Of a stretch of 64,000 bases of DNA, positions 49,083-62,551 are shown piece by piece. Position numbers and translations under genes: made by a program. Each line of letters starts with the position of its first letter. Position 1 is the first letter of the stretch. Origin of the DNA: Sipunculus nudus. Its lineage: Eukaryota > Annelida > Sipuncula > Golfingiida > Sipunculidae. A model generated the notes under the pieces. That model did not search any database and was not told where the DNA came from. It was given only the letters and a program-made list of their open reading frames with translations. Location: NCBI GenBank assembly GCA_026874595.1, contig CM049306.1, forward strand, positions 884,019-948,018, in the 5' to 3' direction.

Positions 49083-50747
49083 ATACAAGTGACCCATGTG
49101 TCATGACACTGTCACTGACATGTTAACAATGGGTCCAATGGTTAAGAGTTGTGCCCTACTTTGGTATCAAATTTTCAATTATTCTGCGGGGTGCTTATAA
49201 GCTCCATAGCTCGAAGAATATGGGAAACAGAGACCTACTTTCAGGTTTCCAAGGAGACCTTTCATGGACCTCCCTGGATTTTAAATTAGAAGATTCTAGG
49301 TCCAATGGTTATGATTTGTGCCCTGCTTGGGTATCAAATTTTCAATTAAGCTGGGGGGTGTTTATAAGCCCCATAGCTAAAAAAATATGGGTAACAGAAA
49401 CCTAATTTCTGGTTTCCAAGGATATTTTTCACGGACCCTGGATGTCAAGTTAGAAGATTCTTGGACCAACAGTTACAATTTATGCCCTGTTAAGGGACAA
49501 CCACGTCTTTCAAGGTCTCATAAATAGAGAAAAAAAGTGTTAGAATTTGAAAAAAATCCAGATGGCAACACCAGTCTACAGGAACTGAGAAAACACTCCT
49601 TGACCAATATGCATGCAAAGAATCATGGTGATCAATACATTGGTTGTTCAGATACTGGACCTTTTGTATCAAACTTTTAATTATTCTGGGGGTACTTCTG
49701 AGCCCCATAGCTCAGAGAATATGGGTAACAGTGACCTAATTTCAGGTGTCTGAAATGAACTTTTGAGGAAATCTTAGGATATCAAGTTAGAAAATTCTAG
49801 GTCTAATGAATGATTTGTGTCCTCCTTTGGTATCAAATTTTCAATAATTCTGGGGGTATTAATAAGCCCCAAAGCTCAAAGAATATGGGAAACAGAGACC
49901 TTATTTCAGGTTTTTGAAGGAGGCTTTTCATCAATCTCAATGGATGTCACTTTAGAAGATTCTTGGTCCAGCAGTCATGATTTGTACCCTGTTAATGGAT
50001 GATTGCATCTTTAAAAGTCTCAAAAATAAGGATAAAAATGTGTATAAATTTGAATAAGTCCAGGTGGCTCCACCAGTCTGTAGGAACTGATGAAACACGG
50101 CATGATGAATATGTATGCAAAGAATCATGGTGATCAATGCACTAGTTGTTCAGATAAGAGTGCTTTTGTATCAAATTTGAAGTTATTCTTTTAGGGTATT
50201 TCTGAGCCCCATAGCTAGGAGGATATGGCTACTAGAGACCTCATTTCAGGTTTCCATGGAGATTTTATATGGACATCCCAGGATGTCAAGTTAGAAGATT
50301 TCAGGTCCAATAGTTATGATTTGTGCCCTGTGAACAGACAACCACATCTTTGAAGATCTCAAAATAACAATAAAAATGTGTAAAAATTCGAAAAAGTCCA
50401 GGTGGTGCCACCAGTCTACAGGAACTGATGAAACACTTCATGATGAGTATGTATGCAAAGAATCATGGCAATCAATGCATTAGCTGTTCAGATACTAGAG
50501 CTTTTGTATCAAATTTATCAAAGTTATTCTGGGGGGGGGGGGGTTCCTCTGAGCCCCATAGCTCTGAGGATATGGATAACAGAGACCTAATTTCAGGTTT
50601 CCATGGAGATTATCTCATAGACCTCCGAGCATGTCAAGTTAGAAGAGGAGTGCCTGGTTAACAGACGGATGGACAGACATACAGACGGCTGGAGGCTGGA
50701 CTAAGAGTGATCGCTATAGCTCAGATGACTTTCAGTCAGCTGAGCTA
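49083..50747 (+). mobile_element. Hairpin-ended element with about 340-bp modules, short copy
   Basis: Begins ATACAAGTGACCCATGTGTC and ends in AACAGACGGATGGACAGACA, then a hairpin at about 50717-50747 (stems TAGCTCAG/CTGAGCTA and TGACT/AGTCA). Four or five modules share ATTATTCTGGGGG, AGCCCCATAGCTC, ATATGGGTAACAGAGACCTA, TTTCAGGTTTCCA, AGAAGATTCTAGGTCCA and GATTTGTGCCCTGTTAA. Later modules include the GGTGG(T/C)(G/T)CCACC region (50063 and 50403). No coding capacity. Confidence 0.85.
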
Positions 50748-51345
50748 ATAACGGTGGAATTCATAAATTACCATTAAACACATGACAAGACAATTAACTT
50801 TCACATTCTACAATATTTGTAAGAATACTAAGTAAACCTACCTCCAAATCCAGGATTCATGAGAACTCTAACCCTGCCAACTCATGGCATCATTAACTTG
50901 TAATCCATCTCTTTTAAATCTACATACTACTACTCACATTTTGACACATTCCATGGGCATCCACTGCAACTCACAAACCCTTTAAACCCTCAGTTCTAAT
51001 ATCAAGATGGCAGTTGCACTGAAGGCCAAATTCTTTAAATGTTTCTCACAGTTAATATATTTATCATAAATCATGACTTAGAAACCTTTTGATCAGAAGA
51101 TCAATAAATCATTAAAGTACATATTAAATTTACACTGTCACCAATTTCTTGTGACAACTACTTTTATGGCTAAATTTTTAGGAAACTATGTTAACCTGCT
51201 AGAGTTCAAAAATGATAAATAAGAGCAGTGGCCAAAGTGGATTGTCAAAATAAATCTGAGCAAACAAATTCTACTAATTCCTAATAAAGCAAAGGTCAAC
51301 CTTTCAGGTTTATCAACTTGTAAGGGCCATGTGTCAACGCCTTTC
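50748..51345. other. Intronic sequence, no gene recognised
   Basis: No supported feature. Confidence 0.5.
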
Positions 51346-54300
51346 ACTGATCACAGACATCCCCCTGATCACTGACACCTGCCCAGCAAAACAATAAGCC
51401 ACCCTGATCACAGACACCTGCCCAGTAAAATAATCAGCCACCCTGATCACAGACACCTGCCCAGTAAAACAACAGCCACCCTGATCACTGACACCTGCCC
51501 AGCAAAACAATCAGCCACCCTGATCACAGACACCTGCCCAGTAAAATAATCATCCACCCTGATCACAGACACCAGCCCAGTAAAACAACAGCCACCCTGA
51601 TTACAGACACCTGCCCAGTAAAACAATCAGCCACCTTGATCACAGAAACCTGCCCAGTAAAACAATCAGCCACCCTGATCACAAACAACTGCCCAGTAAA
51701 CAATCAGCCCCCTGATCACAGGCACCTGCCCAGTAAAACAATCAGCCACCTTGATCACAGAAACCGGCCTAGTAAAACAATCAGCCACCCTGACCACAGA
51801 AAACTGTCCAGTAAAACAATCAGCCCCCTGATCACAGGCACCTGCCAAGTAAAACAATCAGCCACCTTGATCAGAGACACCTGCCAAGTAAAACAATCAG
51901 CCATCCTGATCACAGACACCTGCCCAGTAAAACAACAGCCACCCTGATCACAGACACCTGCCCAGCAAAACAATCAGCCACCCTGATCACAGACACCTGC
52001 CCAGTAAAATAATCAGCCACCCTGATCACAGACACCAGCCCAGTAAAACAACAGCCACCCTGATTACAGACACCTGCCCAGTAAAACAATCAGCCACCCT
52101 GATCACAAACAACTGCCCAGTAAAACAATCAGCCCCCTGATCACAGGCACCTGCCCAGTAAAACAATCAGCCACCTTGATCACAGAAACCGGCCTAGTAA
52201 AACAATCAGCCACCCTGACCACAGAAAACTGTCCAGTAAAACAATCAGCCCCCTGATCACAGACACCTGCCAAGTAAAACAATCAGCCACCTTGATCAGA
52301 GACACCTGCCAAGTAAAACAACAGCCACCCTGATCACAGACACCCACCCAGTAAAACAATCAGCCACCCTGATCACAGACACCTGCCAAGTAAAACAACA
52401 GCCACCCTGATCACAGAAAACTGCCCAGTAAAACAATCAGCCACCCTGATCACAGAAAACTGCCCTGTAAAACAATCAGCAACCCTGATCACAAAAAACT
52501 GCCCAGTAAAACAATCAGCCACCCTGACCACAGAAAACTGTCCAGTAAAACAATCAGCCCCCTGATCACAGGCACCTGCCAAGTAAAACAATCAGCCCCC
52601 TGATCACAGACACCTGCCCAGTAAAACAATCAGCCCCCTGATCACAGACACCTGCCAAGTAAAACAATCAGCCACCCTGATCGCAGACACCTGCCAAGTA
52701 AAACAATCAGCCACCCTGATCACAGGCACCTGCCCAGTAAAACAATCAGCCCCCTGATTGCAGGCACCTGCCCAGTAAAACAATCAGCCCCCTGATCGCA
52801 GGCACCTGCCCAGTAAAACAATCAGCCACCCTTATCACAGACACCTGCCCAGTCAAACAATTAGCCACCCTGATCAGACAACACCTGCACAGTAAAACAA
52901 CAGCCACCCTGATCAGAGACACCTGCCCAGTAAAACAATCAGCCACCATGATCACAGACACCTGCCCAGTAAAACAATCAGCCACCCTGATCACAGACAC
53001 CTGCCCAGTAAAACAACAGCCACCCTGATCACAGACACCTGCCTAGTAAAACAATCAACCACCCTGATCACAGACACCTGCCAAGTAAAACAACAGCCAC
53101 CCTGATCACAGACACCTGCCCAGTAAAACAATCAGCCACCCTGATCACAGACACCTGCCCAGTAAAACATCAGCCACCCTGATCACAGACACCTGCCTAG
53201 TAAAACAATCAGCCACCCTGATCGCAGACACCTGCCCAGTAAAACAATCAGCCCCTGATCACAGACACCTGCCTAGTAAAACAATCAGCCATCCTGATCA
53301 CAGAAACCTGCCCAGTAAAACAATCAGCCCCCTGATCGCAGGCACCTGCCCAGTAAAACAATCAGCCACCCTGATCACAGACACCTGCCCAGTAAAACAA
53401 TCAGCCACCCTGATCACAGACACCTGCCCAGTAAAACAATCAGCCACCCTGATCACAGACACCTGCCCAGTAAAACAATCAGCCACCCTGACCACAGAAA
53501 ACTGTCCAGTAAAACAATCAGCCCCCTGATCACAGGCACCTGCCAAGTAAAACAATCAGCCCCCTGATCACAGACACCTGCCCAGTAAAACAATCAGCCC
53601 CCTGATCACAGACACCTGCCAAGTAAAACAATCAGCCACCCTGATCGCAGACACCTGCCAAGTAAAACAATCAGCCACCCTGATCACAGGCACCTGCCGA
53701 GTAAAACAATCAGCCCCCTGATTGCAGGCACCTGCCCAGTAAAACAATCAGCCCCCTGATCGCAGGCACCTGCCCAGTAAAACAATCAGCCACCCTTATC
53801 ACAGACACCTGCCCAGTCAAACAATTAGCCACCCTGATCAGACAACACCTGCACAGTAAAACAACAGCCACCCTGATCAGAGACACCTGCCCAGTAAAAC
53901 AATCAGCCACCATGATCACAGACACCTGCCCAGTAAAACAATCAGCCACCCTGATCACAGACACCTGCCCAGTAAAACAACAGCCACCCTGATCACAGAC
54001 ACCTGCCTAGTAAAACAATCAACCACCCTGATCACAGACACCTGCCAAGTAAAACAACAGCCACCCTGATCACAGACACCTGCCCAGTAAAACAATCAGC
54101 CACCCTGATCACAGACACCTGCCCAGTAAAACAACAGCCACCCTGATCACAGACACCTGCCTAGTAAAACAATCAGCCACCCTGATCACAGACACCTGCC
54201 CAGTAAAACAATCAGCCCCTGATCACAGACACCTGCCTAGTAAAACAATCAGCCATCCTGATCACAGAAACCTGCCCAGTAAAACAATCAGCCCCCTGAT

Positions 54301-54618
54301 CGCAGGCACCTGCCCAGTAAAACAATCAGCCACCCTGATCACAGACACCTGCCCAGTAAAACAATCAGCCACCCTGATCACAGACACCTGCCCAGTAAAA
54401 CAATCAGCCACCCTGATCACAGACACCTGCCCAGTAAAACAATCAGCCACCCTGATCACAGACACCTGCCTAGTAAAACAATCAGCCACCCTGATCACAG
54501 ACACCTGCCAAGTAAAACAACAGCCACCCTGATCACAGAAAACTGCCCAGTAAAACAATCAGCCACCCTGATCACAGAAAACTGCCCTGTAAAACAATCA
54601 GCCACCCTGATCACAAAA
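51346..54618 (+). repeat. 39-bp minisatellite, left part
   Basis: Units such as CAGCCACCCTGATCACAGAC, ACCTGCCCAGTAAAACAAT (39 bp), with 36- to 38-bp variants (CAGCCCCCTGATC; AAACAACAGCC). Both strands stay open for long runs because 39 is divisible by three; this is not coding. A block starting near 52560 is repeated 964 bp later near 53525. The array is interrupted at 54618 and continues at 59361. Confidence 0.96.
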
Positions 54619-57600
54619 CAAGTGACCCAGGGGTCATGATGCTCAGCTGACCAGGAAGACATTGACAAAAGTAATTTTATCATCTGAATGTCAAATTTGA
54701 ATGAAATACTTTTTCCAAACTTGACCTTTTGTATAAAATCATCCAATATTCATTGGGGTACTATGGAGCTCTGTAGCATGGAGGATATGGGTAACAGACA
54801 CCTTTTTTCAAGGTTTACAAGATGACTTTTCAGGGGTCTCCCAGCATGTGAAAAAATAAAATTCTAGGTCCAGTTATTATGATTTGTGCCCTGTTAACAA
54901 ATCCAAATGTTTATTCTGGGGGGTATTTCAAAGCCGCATAGGATGAAGGATATGGGTAACAGAGATGTAATTTCAGGTGCACAAGGAGACTTTTCAGGGG
55001 CCTCCCAGCATATCAAGAAAGGAGATTCTAGGTCAAGTCATTATAATTTGTGCTCTGTTAACAGATGACCAAATCTTTATTCTGGGGAGTACTTCGGAGC
55101 CCCAGAGCATGAAGGATATGGGTAACAGGGACCTTATTTTGGGTTTCCATGTAGACCTTTTATGGGCTTCCCTGGAGGTGAGGACAGAAGATTCTAGGTC
55201 CAGTCATTATGATTTGTGCCCTGTTAATATATGACCAAATCTTTATTCTGGGGGAACTTCAGAGCCCCATAGCTCACAGAATATGGGTAACAGGGACCTT
55301 ATTTCAGGTTTCCATGTAGACCTTTTATGGGCTTCCCTGGAGGTGAGGACAGAAGATTCTAGGTCCAGTCATTATGATTTGTGCCCTGTTTACAGATGAC
55401 CAAATGTTTAAAGATCACAAAAGTAGAGAAAAAAAATCGAAAAAAATAAAAAAAAATATAGGTGGCGCCACCAATCTCCAGAAATTGATGAAACACTCCA
55501 TGATCAATATCCATGCAAAAAAACATGGTGATTAATGCATTAATTGTTCAGATAATTGAGCTTTTGTATTAAATTTTGCATTATTCTGGGGGGTACTTCA
55601 GAACCCAATAGCTCGAACAATTTAGGTCACAGTGACCTAATTTCAGGTTTACAAGGAGAATTTCCATAGACCTCCCAGGATTTCAAGTAAGAAGATTCCC
55701 GGTCTAGCGGTTAAGATTTGTGCCCTGTTAACAGACAGACGCCTGGATGGCCGGACGGACGACGGACAAAAGGTGATCCCTACAGCTCAGATGACTTTCA
55801 GTCAGCTGAGCTAAAAATTAAAAAAAAATACAGGTGGCGCCACCAGAATGCAGAAACTGATGAAACATTTCATGATCAATATCCATGCAAAGAATCATGG
55901 TGATCAATATAATAATTGTTCAGATACTTGAGCTTTTGTATCAAATTTTCCATTATTCTGGGGGTACTTCGGAGCCCCATAGCTCTGAGGTTATGGGTAA
56001 CAGAGACCTAATTTCAAGTTTTTAAGGAAACTTTTCATGGGCCTCTCAGCATGTCAAGAGAGAAGATTCTAGGTCCAGTTGTAACGTTTTGTGCCATGTT
56101 AACAGATGACCGCATCTTATGAGGTCTCAAAAATAGAGAAAAAAATTCGTAAAAATTAAAAAAATACAGGTGGCGCCACCATACTGCAGAAACTGATGAC
56201 ACATTCCATGATCAATATCCATGCAAAGAATCATGGTGATCACTGCAATAGTTGTTTAGATACTTGAGCTTTTGTATCAAATTGTCCATTATTCTGAGGG
56301 ATACTTCAGATGACTTACAGTCAGCTGAGCTAAAAACACTTAATGGTCAATATCCATGCAAAGAATCATGATGATCTCCATATTAGTTGTTCAGATACTT
56401 CAGCTTTTGTATCAAATTGTCCATTATTCTGAGGGATACTTCAGAGTCCTATAGCTTGAAGGATATGGGTAACAGAGACCTAATTTCAAGTTTCCACAGG
56501 CACTCTTCATGGGCCTCCATGCATGACAAGAATGAAGGTTCTAGGTCCAGTTGTTGCAATTTGTACCCTCTTGATAGATAACAACATCTTCAAAGGTCTC
56601 GAAAAAAGAGAAAAAAAATTCGTAAAAATTTGAAAAAAATAGAGGTGGCGCACCCTCTCTGCAGAAACTGATGGAACAGCTCATGATCAATATGTATGCA
56701 AAAATCATGACCATCAGTGTTGTAGTTATTGAGATACTGTACTTTTTGTATCAAATTTTCCATTATTCTGGGGGGTATTTTGGAGCCATACAGCCTAAAG
56801 AATATGGGTAACAGAGACCTAATTTCAGGTTTCCATGGAGAATTTTCATGGGTCTCCCTGTGTGTCAAGAATGAAGATTCTAGGTCAAGTTTTTATGATT
56901 TGTGCCCTGTTAACAGATGTTCATATCTTTAAAGGTCTCAAAAATAGATAAAACATTCGTAAAAAAACCCCGAACAAATACAGGTTGTGCCACCAGTCTG
57001 CAGGAACTGATGGAACACCTCTTGATCAATAGTTATGCCACAAATCATGACCATCAGTGATGTAGTTATTGAGATATTGAAATTTTTGTATGAAATTTTT
57101 GACTACTCTGAGGGGTACTTTGGGGCCCCATAGCTCGAAGGATATGGGTAACAGAGACTTAATTTCTGATTTCCATGGAGACTTTTCATAGGTCTCTCAG
57201 TGTATTGAGAATGAAGATTCTAGGTCCAGTCGTTACGATTTGTGCCATGCTAACAGATGACAGCATCCTTAAAGGTCTCAACAATAGAGGAAGAAATCGT
57301 AAAAAAATCAAACAATATAGGTGGCGCCACCAGTCTGCAGGAACTGATGGAACATCTCATAATCAATATGTATGCCAAAAATCATGAACATCAGTGATGT
57401 AGTTATTGAGATATTGAAGTTTTTGTATGAAATTTTTGACTACTCTTGGGGGGGTACTTTGGGGCTCCATAGCTCAAAGGATATGGGTAACAGAGACCTA
57501 ATTTCTTGTTTCCATGGAGACTTTTCATTCTTCTAGTGTGTTGAGAATGAAGATTCTAGGTCCAGTCGTTACGATTTGTGCCATGCTAACAGATGACAGC

Positions 57601-59360
57601 ATCCTTAAAGGTCTCAAAAATAGAGGAAAAAATGGTAAAAAATCGAACGATACAGGTGGTGCCACCAGTCTGCAGGAACAGATGACACATCTCATGATCA
57701 ATAGTTATGCCACAAATCATGACCATCATTCAAGTAGTTAATGAGATATTGAAGTTTTTGTATGAAATTTTTTACTTTTCTTGGGGGTACTTTAGGGCTC
57801 CATAGCTCGAAGAAAATGGGTAACAGAGACCTAATTTTGGTTTCCATGGAGACTTTTTATAGGTCTCTCAGTGTGTCGAGAATGAAGATTCTAGGTCCAG
57901 TCGTTATGATTTGTGCCACGTTAACAGATGACAGCATCCTTAAAGGTCTCAAAAATAGAGGAAAAAATCGTAAAAAATCGAACGATACAGGTGGTGCCAC
58001 CAGTCTGCAGGAACTGATGGAACATTTCATAATCAATATGTATGCCAAAAATCATGACCATCAGTGATGTAGTTATTGAGATATTGAAGTTTTTGTATGA
58101 AATTTTTGACTACTCTGGGGGGGGGGGGGGGTGTACTTTGGGGCCCCATAGCTCAAAGGATATGGTTAACAGAGACCTAATTTCTGGTTTCCAAGGATAT
58201 TTTTCATGGACCTCTCAGTGTGTCAAGAATGAAGATTCTAGGTCCAGTCGTTACGATTTGTGCCATGCTAACAGATGACAGGATCCTTAAAGGTCTCAAA
58301 AATAGAGGAAAAAATCGTAAAAAATCGAACAATAAAGGTGGCACCACCAGTCTGCAGGAAGTGATGACACATCTCATGATCAATAGTTATGCCACAAATC
58401 ATGACCATCAGTCAAGTAGTTAATGAGATATTGAAGTTTTTGTATGAAATTTTTTACTTTTCTTGGGGGTACTTTGGGGCTCCATAGCTCAAAGAATATG
58501 GGTAACAGAGACCTAATTTCTGGTTTCCATGGAGACTTTTCATAGGTCTCTCAGTGTGTCAAGAATGAAGATTCTAGGTCCAGTCTTTACGATTTGTGCC
58601 TTGTTAACAGATGTTTATATTTTGAAAGGTCTCAAAAATTGAGAAAAAAATTCGTAAAAAATTGAACGATACAGGTGGCGCCACCAGTCTGCAGGAAGTG
58701 ATGGAACATCTCATGATCAATATGTATGACACAAATCATGACCATCAGTCAAGTATTTAATGAGATATTGAAGTTTTTGTTTGAAATTTTTTACTTTTCT
58801 GGGGGGGGGGGTAGTTTGGGGCCCCATAGCTGGAAGGATATGGGTAACAGAGACCTAATTTCTGGTTTCCATGGAGACTTTCCATAGGTCTCTCAGTGTG
58901 TCGAGAATGAAGATTCTAAGTCCAGTCATTACGATTTGTGCCTTGTTAACAGATGTTCACATTTTTAAAGGTCTCAAAAATAGAGAAAAAAATTCGTAAA
59001 AAATCGAAAAATACAGGTGGCGCCACCAGTCTTCAGGAACTGATGGAACCTCTCATGATCAATATGTATGCCAAAAATCATGACCATCAGTCAAGTAGTT
59101 AATGAGATATTGAAGTTTTTGTATGAAATTTTGGATTTTCTGGGGGGTACTTTGGGGCCCCATAGCTAAAAGGATATGGGTAACAGAGACCTAATTTCTG
59201 GTTTCCAAGGAGATTTTTCATGGACCTCTCAGAATGCCAAGTTACAAGGTTCTAGGTCCAGCGGTTACGATTTGTGCCTGGTTAACGGACGGACAGACGG
59301 ACAGACGGACAAAGAGTGATCGCTATAGCTCAGATGACTTTCAGTCAGCTGAGCTAAAAA
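54619..59360 (+). mobile_element. 4.7-kb hairpin-ended element inserted in the 39-bp minisatellite
   Basis: The minisatellite is cut after GATCACAAAA and resumes with CTGCCTAGTAAAACA, which fixes both ends. The 5' end is CAAGTGACCCAGGGGTCATG, then ATGCTCAGCTGA. The 3' end is a GGACAGAC-rich tail and a hairpin at 59326-59356 (8-bp outer stem, A/G mismatch, 5-bp inner stem, loop TTC), then AAAA. About 12 modules of 335-347 bp fill it, each with the GGTGGCGCCACC region, TCTGCAGGAACTGATG, AATCATG, TTTTGTAT, GGGTACTTTGGGGC and ATATGGGTAACAGAGACCTA. Two further 3'-end sequences lie inside (55785-55815 and 56304-56336), so it is a composite. There is no protein. Repeat content and a 3' hairpin would fit a rolling-circle (Helitron-like) or other hairpin-dependent mechanism; not proven. 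Confidence 0.88.
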
Positions 59361-62300
59361 CTGCCTAGTAAAACAATCAGCCCCCTGATCACAGACATCT
59401 GCCCAGTAAAACAATCAGCCCCCTGATCACAGACACCTGCCAAGTAAACAATCAGCCACCCTGATCACAGACACCTGCCAAGTAAAACAATCAGCCACCA
59501 TGATCACAGGCACCTGCCCAGTAAAACAATCAGCCACCCTGATCACAGACACCTGCCCAGTAAAACAATCAGCCCCCTGATCGCAGACACCTGCCCAGTA
59601 AAACAATCAGCCACCCTGATCACAGACACCTGCCCAGTCAAATAATCAGCCACCCTGATCACAGGCACCTGCCCAGTAAAACAATCAGCCACCCTGATCA
59701 CAGACACCTGCCCAGTAAAACAATCCGCCACCTTGATCACAGACACCTGCCCAGTAAAACAATCAGCCACCTTGATCACAGACACCTGCCAAGTAAAACA
59801 ATCAGCCACCCTGATCACAGACACCTGCCCAGTAAAAAAATCAGCCACCCTGATCACAGACACCTGCCCAGTTAAACAATCAGCCACCCTGATCACAGAC
59901 ACCTGCCTAGTAAAACAATCAGCCACCCTGATCACAGACACCTGCCCAGTAAAACAATCAGCCACCCTGATCACAGACACCTGCCAAGTAAAACAATCAG
60001 CCACCCTGATTACAGACACCTGCCAAGTAAAACAATCAGCCACCCTGATCACAGACACCTGCCAAGTAAAACAATCAGCCACCTTGATCACAGACACCTG
60101 CCAAGTAAAACAATCAGCCACCTTGATTACAGAGACCTGCCCACTAAAACAATCAGCCCCCTGATCACAGACACCTGCCCAGTAAAACAACAGCCACCCT
60201 GATCACAGACACCTGCCCAGTAAAACAATCAGCCACCTTGATCACAGACACCTGCCCAGTAAAACACTCAGCCACCCTGATCGCAGACACCTGCCCCGTC
60301 AAACAATCAGCCACCCTGATCACAGACACCTGCCCAGTAAAACAATCAGCCCCCTGGTCGCAGGCACCTGCCAAGTAAAACAATCAGCCACCCTGATCAC
60401 AGACACCTGCCCAGTAAAACAATCAGCCACCTTGATCACAGACACCTGCCCAGTAAAACAATCAGCCACCTTGATCACAGACATCTGCCCAGTAAAACAA
60501 TCAGCCACCCTGATCACAGACACCTGCCCAGTCAAATAATCAGCCACCCTGATCACAGGCACCTGCCCAGTAAAACAATCAGCCACCCTGATCACAGACA
60601 CCTGCCCAGTAAAACAATCCGCCACCTTGATCACAGACACCTGCCCAGTAAAACAATCAGCCACCTTGATCACAGACACCTGCCAAGTAAAACAATCAGC
60701 CACCCTGATCACAGACACCTGCCCAGTAAAAAAATCAGCCACCCTGATCACAGACACCTGCCCAGTTAAACAATCAGCCACCCTGATCACAGACACCTGC
60801 CTAGTAAAACAATCAGCCACCCTGATCACAGACACCTGCCCAGTAAAACAATCAGCCACCCTGATCACAGACACCTGCCAAGTAAAACAATCAGCCACCC
60901 TGATTACAGACACCTGCCAAGTAAAACAATCAGCCACCCTGATCACAGACACCTGCCAAGTAAAACAATCAGCCACCTTGATCACAGACACCTGCCAAGT
61001 AAAACAATCAGCCACCTTGATTACAGAGACCTGCCCACTAAAACAATCAGCCCCCTGATCACAGACACCTGCCCAGTAAAACAACAGCCACCCTGATCAC
61101 AGACACCTGCCTAGTAAAACAATCAGCCACCTTGATCACAGACACCTGCCCAGTAAAACATTCAGCCACCCTGATCGCAGACACCTGCCCCGTCAAACAA
61201 TCAGCCACCCTGATCACAGACACCTGCCCAGTAAAACAATCAGCCCCCTGGTCGCAGGCACCTGCCAAGTAAAACAATCAGCCACCCTGATCACAGACAC
61301 CTGCCCAGTAAAACAATCAGCCACCTTGATCACAGACACCTGCCCAGTAAAACAATCAGCCACCTTGATCACAGACATCTGCCCAGTAAAACAATCAGCC
61401 ACCCTGATCACAGACACCTGCCCAGTAAAAAAATCAGCCACCCTGATCACAGACACCTGCCCAGTTAAACAATCAGCCACCCTGATCACAGACACCTGCC
61501 TAGTAAAACAATCAGCCACCCTGATCACAGACAATTGCCATGTAAAACAATCAGCCACCCTGATCACAGACACCTGCCCAGTAAAACAATCAGCCACCCT
61601 GATCACAGACACCTGCCAAGTAAAACAATCAGCCACCCTGATCACAGACACCTGCCAAGTAAAACAATCAGCCACCTTGATCACAGACACCTGCCAAGTA
61701 AAACAATCAGCCACCTTGATCACAGACATCTGCCCAGTGAAATAATCAGCCACCCTGATCACAGACACCTGCCCAGTAAAACAACAGCCACCCTGATCAC
61801 AGACACCTGCCCAGTATAACATTCAGCCACCTGATCACAGACACCTGCCCAGTTAAGAATCAGCCATCCTGATCGCAGACACGTGCCCAGTAAAACAATC
61901 AGCCCTCTGATCGCAGACACCTGCCCAGTAAAACAATCAGCCCCCTGATCGCAGACACCTGCCCAGTAAAACAATCAGCCACCCTGATCATAGGCACCTG
62001 CCCAGTAAAACAATCAGCCCCCTGATTGCAGGCACCTGCCCAGTAAAACAATCAGCCACCCTGATCTCAGACACCTGCCCAGTAAAACAATCAGCCACCA
62101 TGATCACAGGCACCTGCCCAGTAAAACAATCAGCCACCCTGATCTCAGACACCTGCCCAGTAAAACAATCAGCCACCATGATCACAGGCACCTGCCCAGT
62201 AAAACAATCAGCTACCTTGATCACAGAGACCTGCCCACTAAAACAATCAGCCCCCTGATCACAGACACCTGCCCAGTAAAACAATCAGCCACCCTGATCA

Positions 62301-62409
62301 CAGGCACCTGCCAAGTAAAACAATCAGCCACCTTGATCACAGACACCTGCCCAGTAAAACAATCAACCACCCTGATCACAGACACCTGCCCAGTAAAACA
62401 ATCAGCCCC
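59361..62409 (+). repeat. 39-bp minisatellite, right part
   Basis: Continuation of 51346-54618. A block at 59640-60160 recurs 894 bp later at 60534-61054 almost unchanged, and partly again at about 61390-61745. It ends about 140 bp from the splice donor of the atg7 exon at 62558-62746. The long 13-residue-period frames on both strands are artefacts of the period. Confidence 0.96.
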
Positions 62410-62551
62410 TTGGGATGTATTGATTTGATGGACTGTGATATTTTCTCTGAAGGGGATTTTGCAATTACATATGCAGCACAGCTGGTTAATTTATGAATAA
62501 ATATATTTGAAATTTTTGGATTTTCAACATGGCAGTGTATATGATTTGAAT

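Noticed and set aside
59543-61822. Frames of 139-254 codons with 13-residue repeats in the 39-bp arrays
   Set aside because: Open on both strands because 39 is divisible by three; no start context, and the array lies in an intron.
51346-62409. CRISPR-like regular repeats
   Set aside because: Units abut with no unique spacers, and the genome is eukaryotic.
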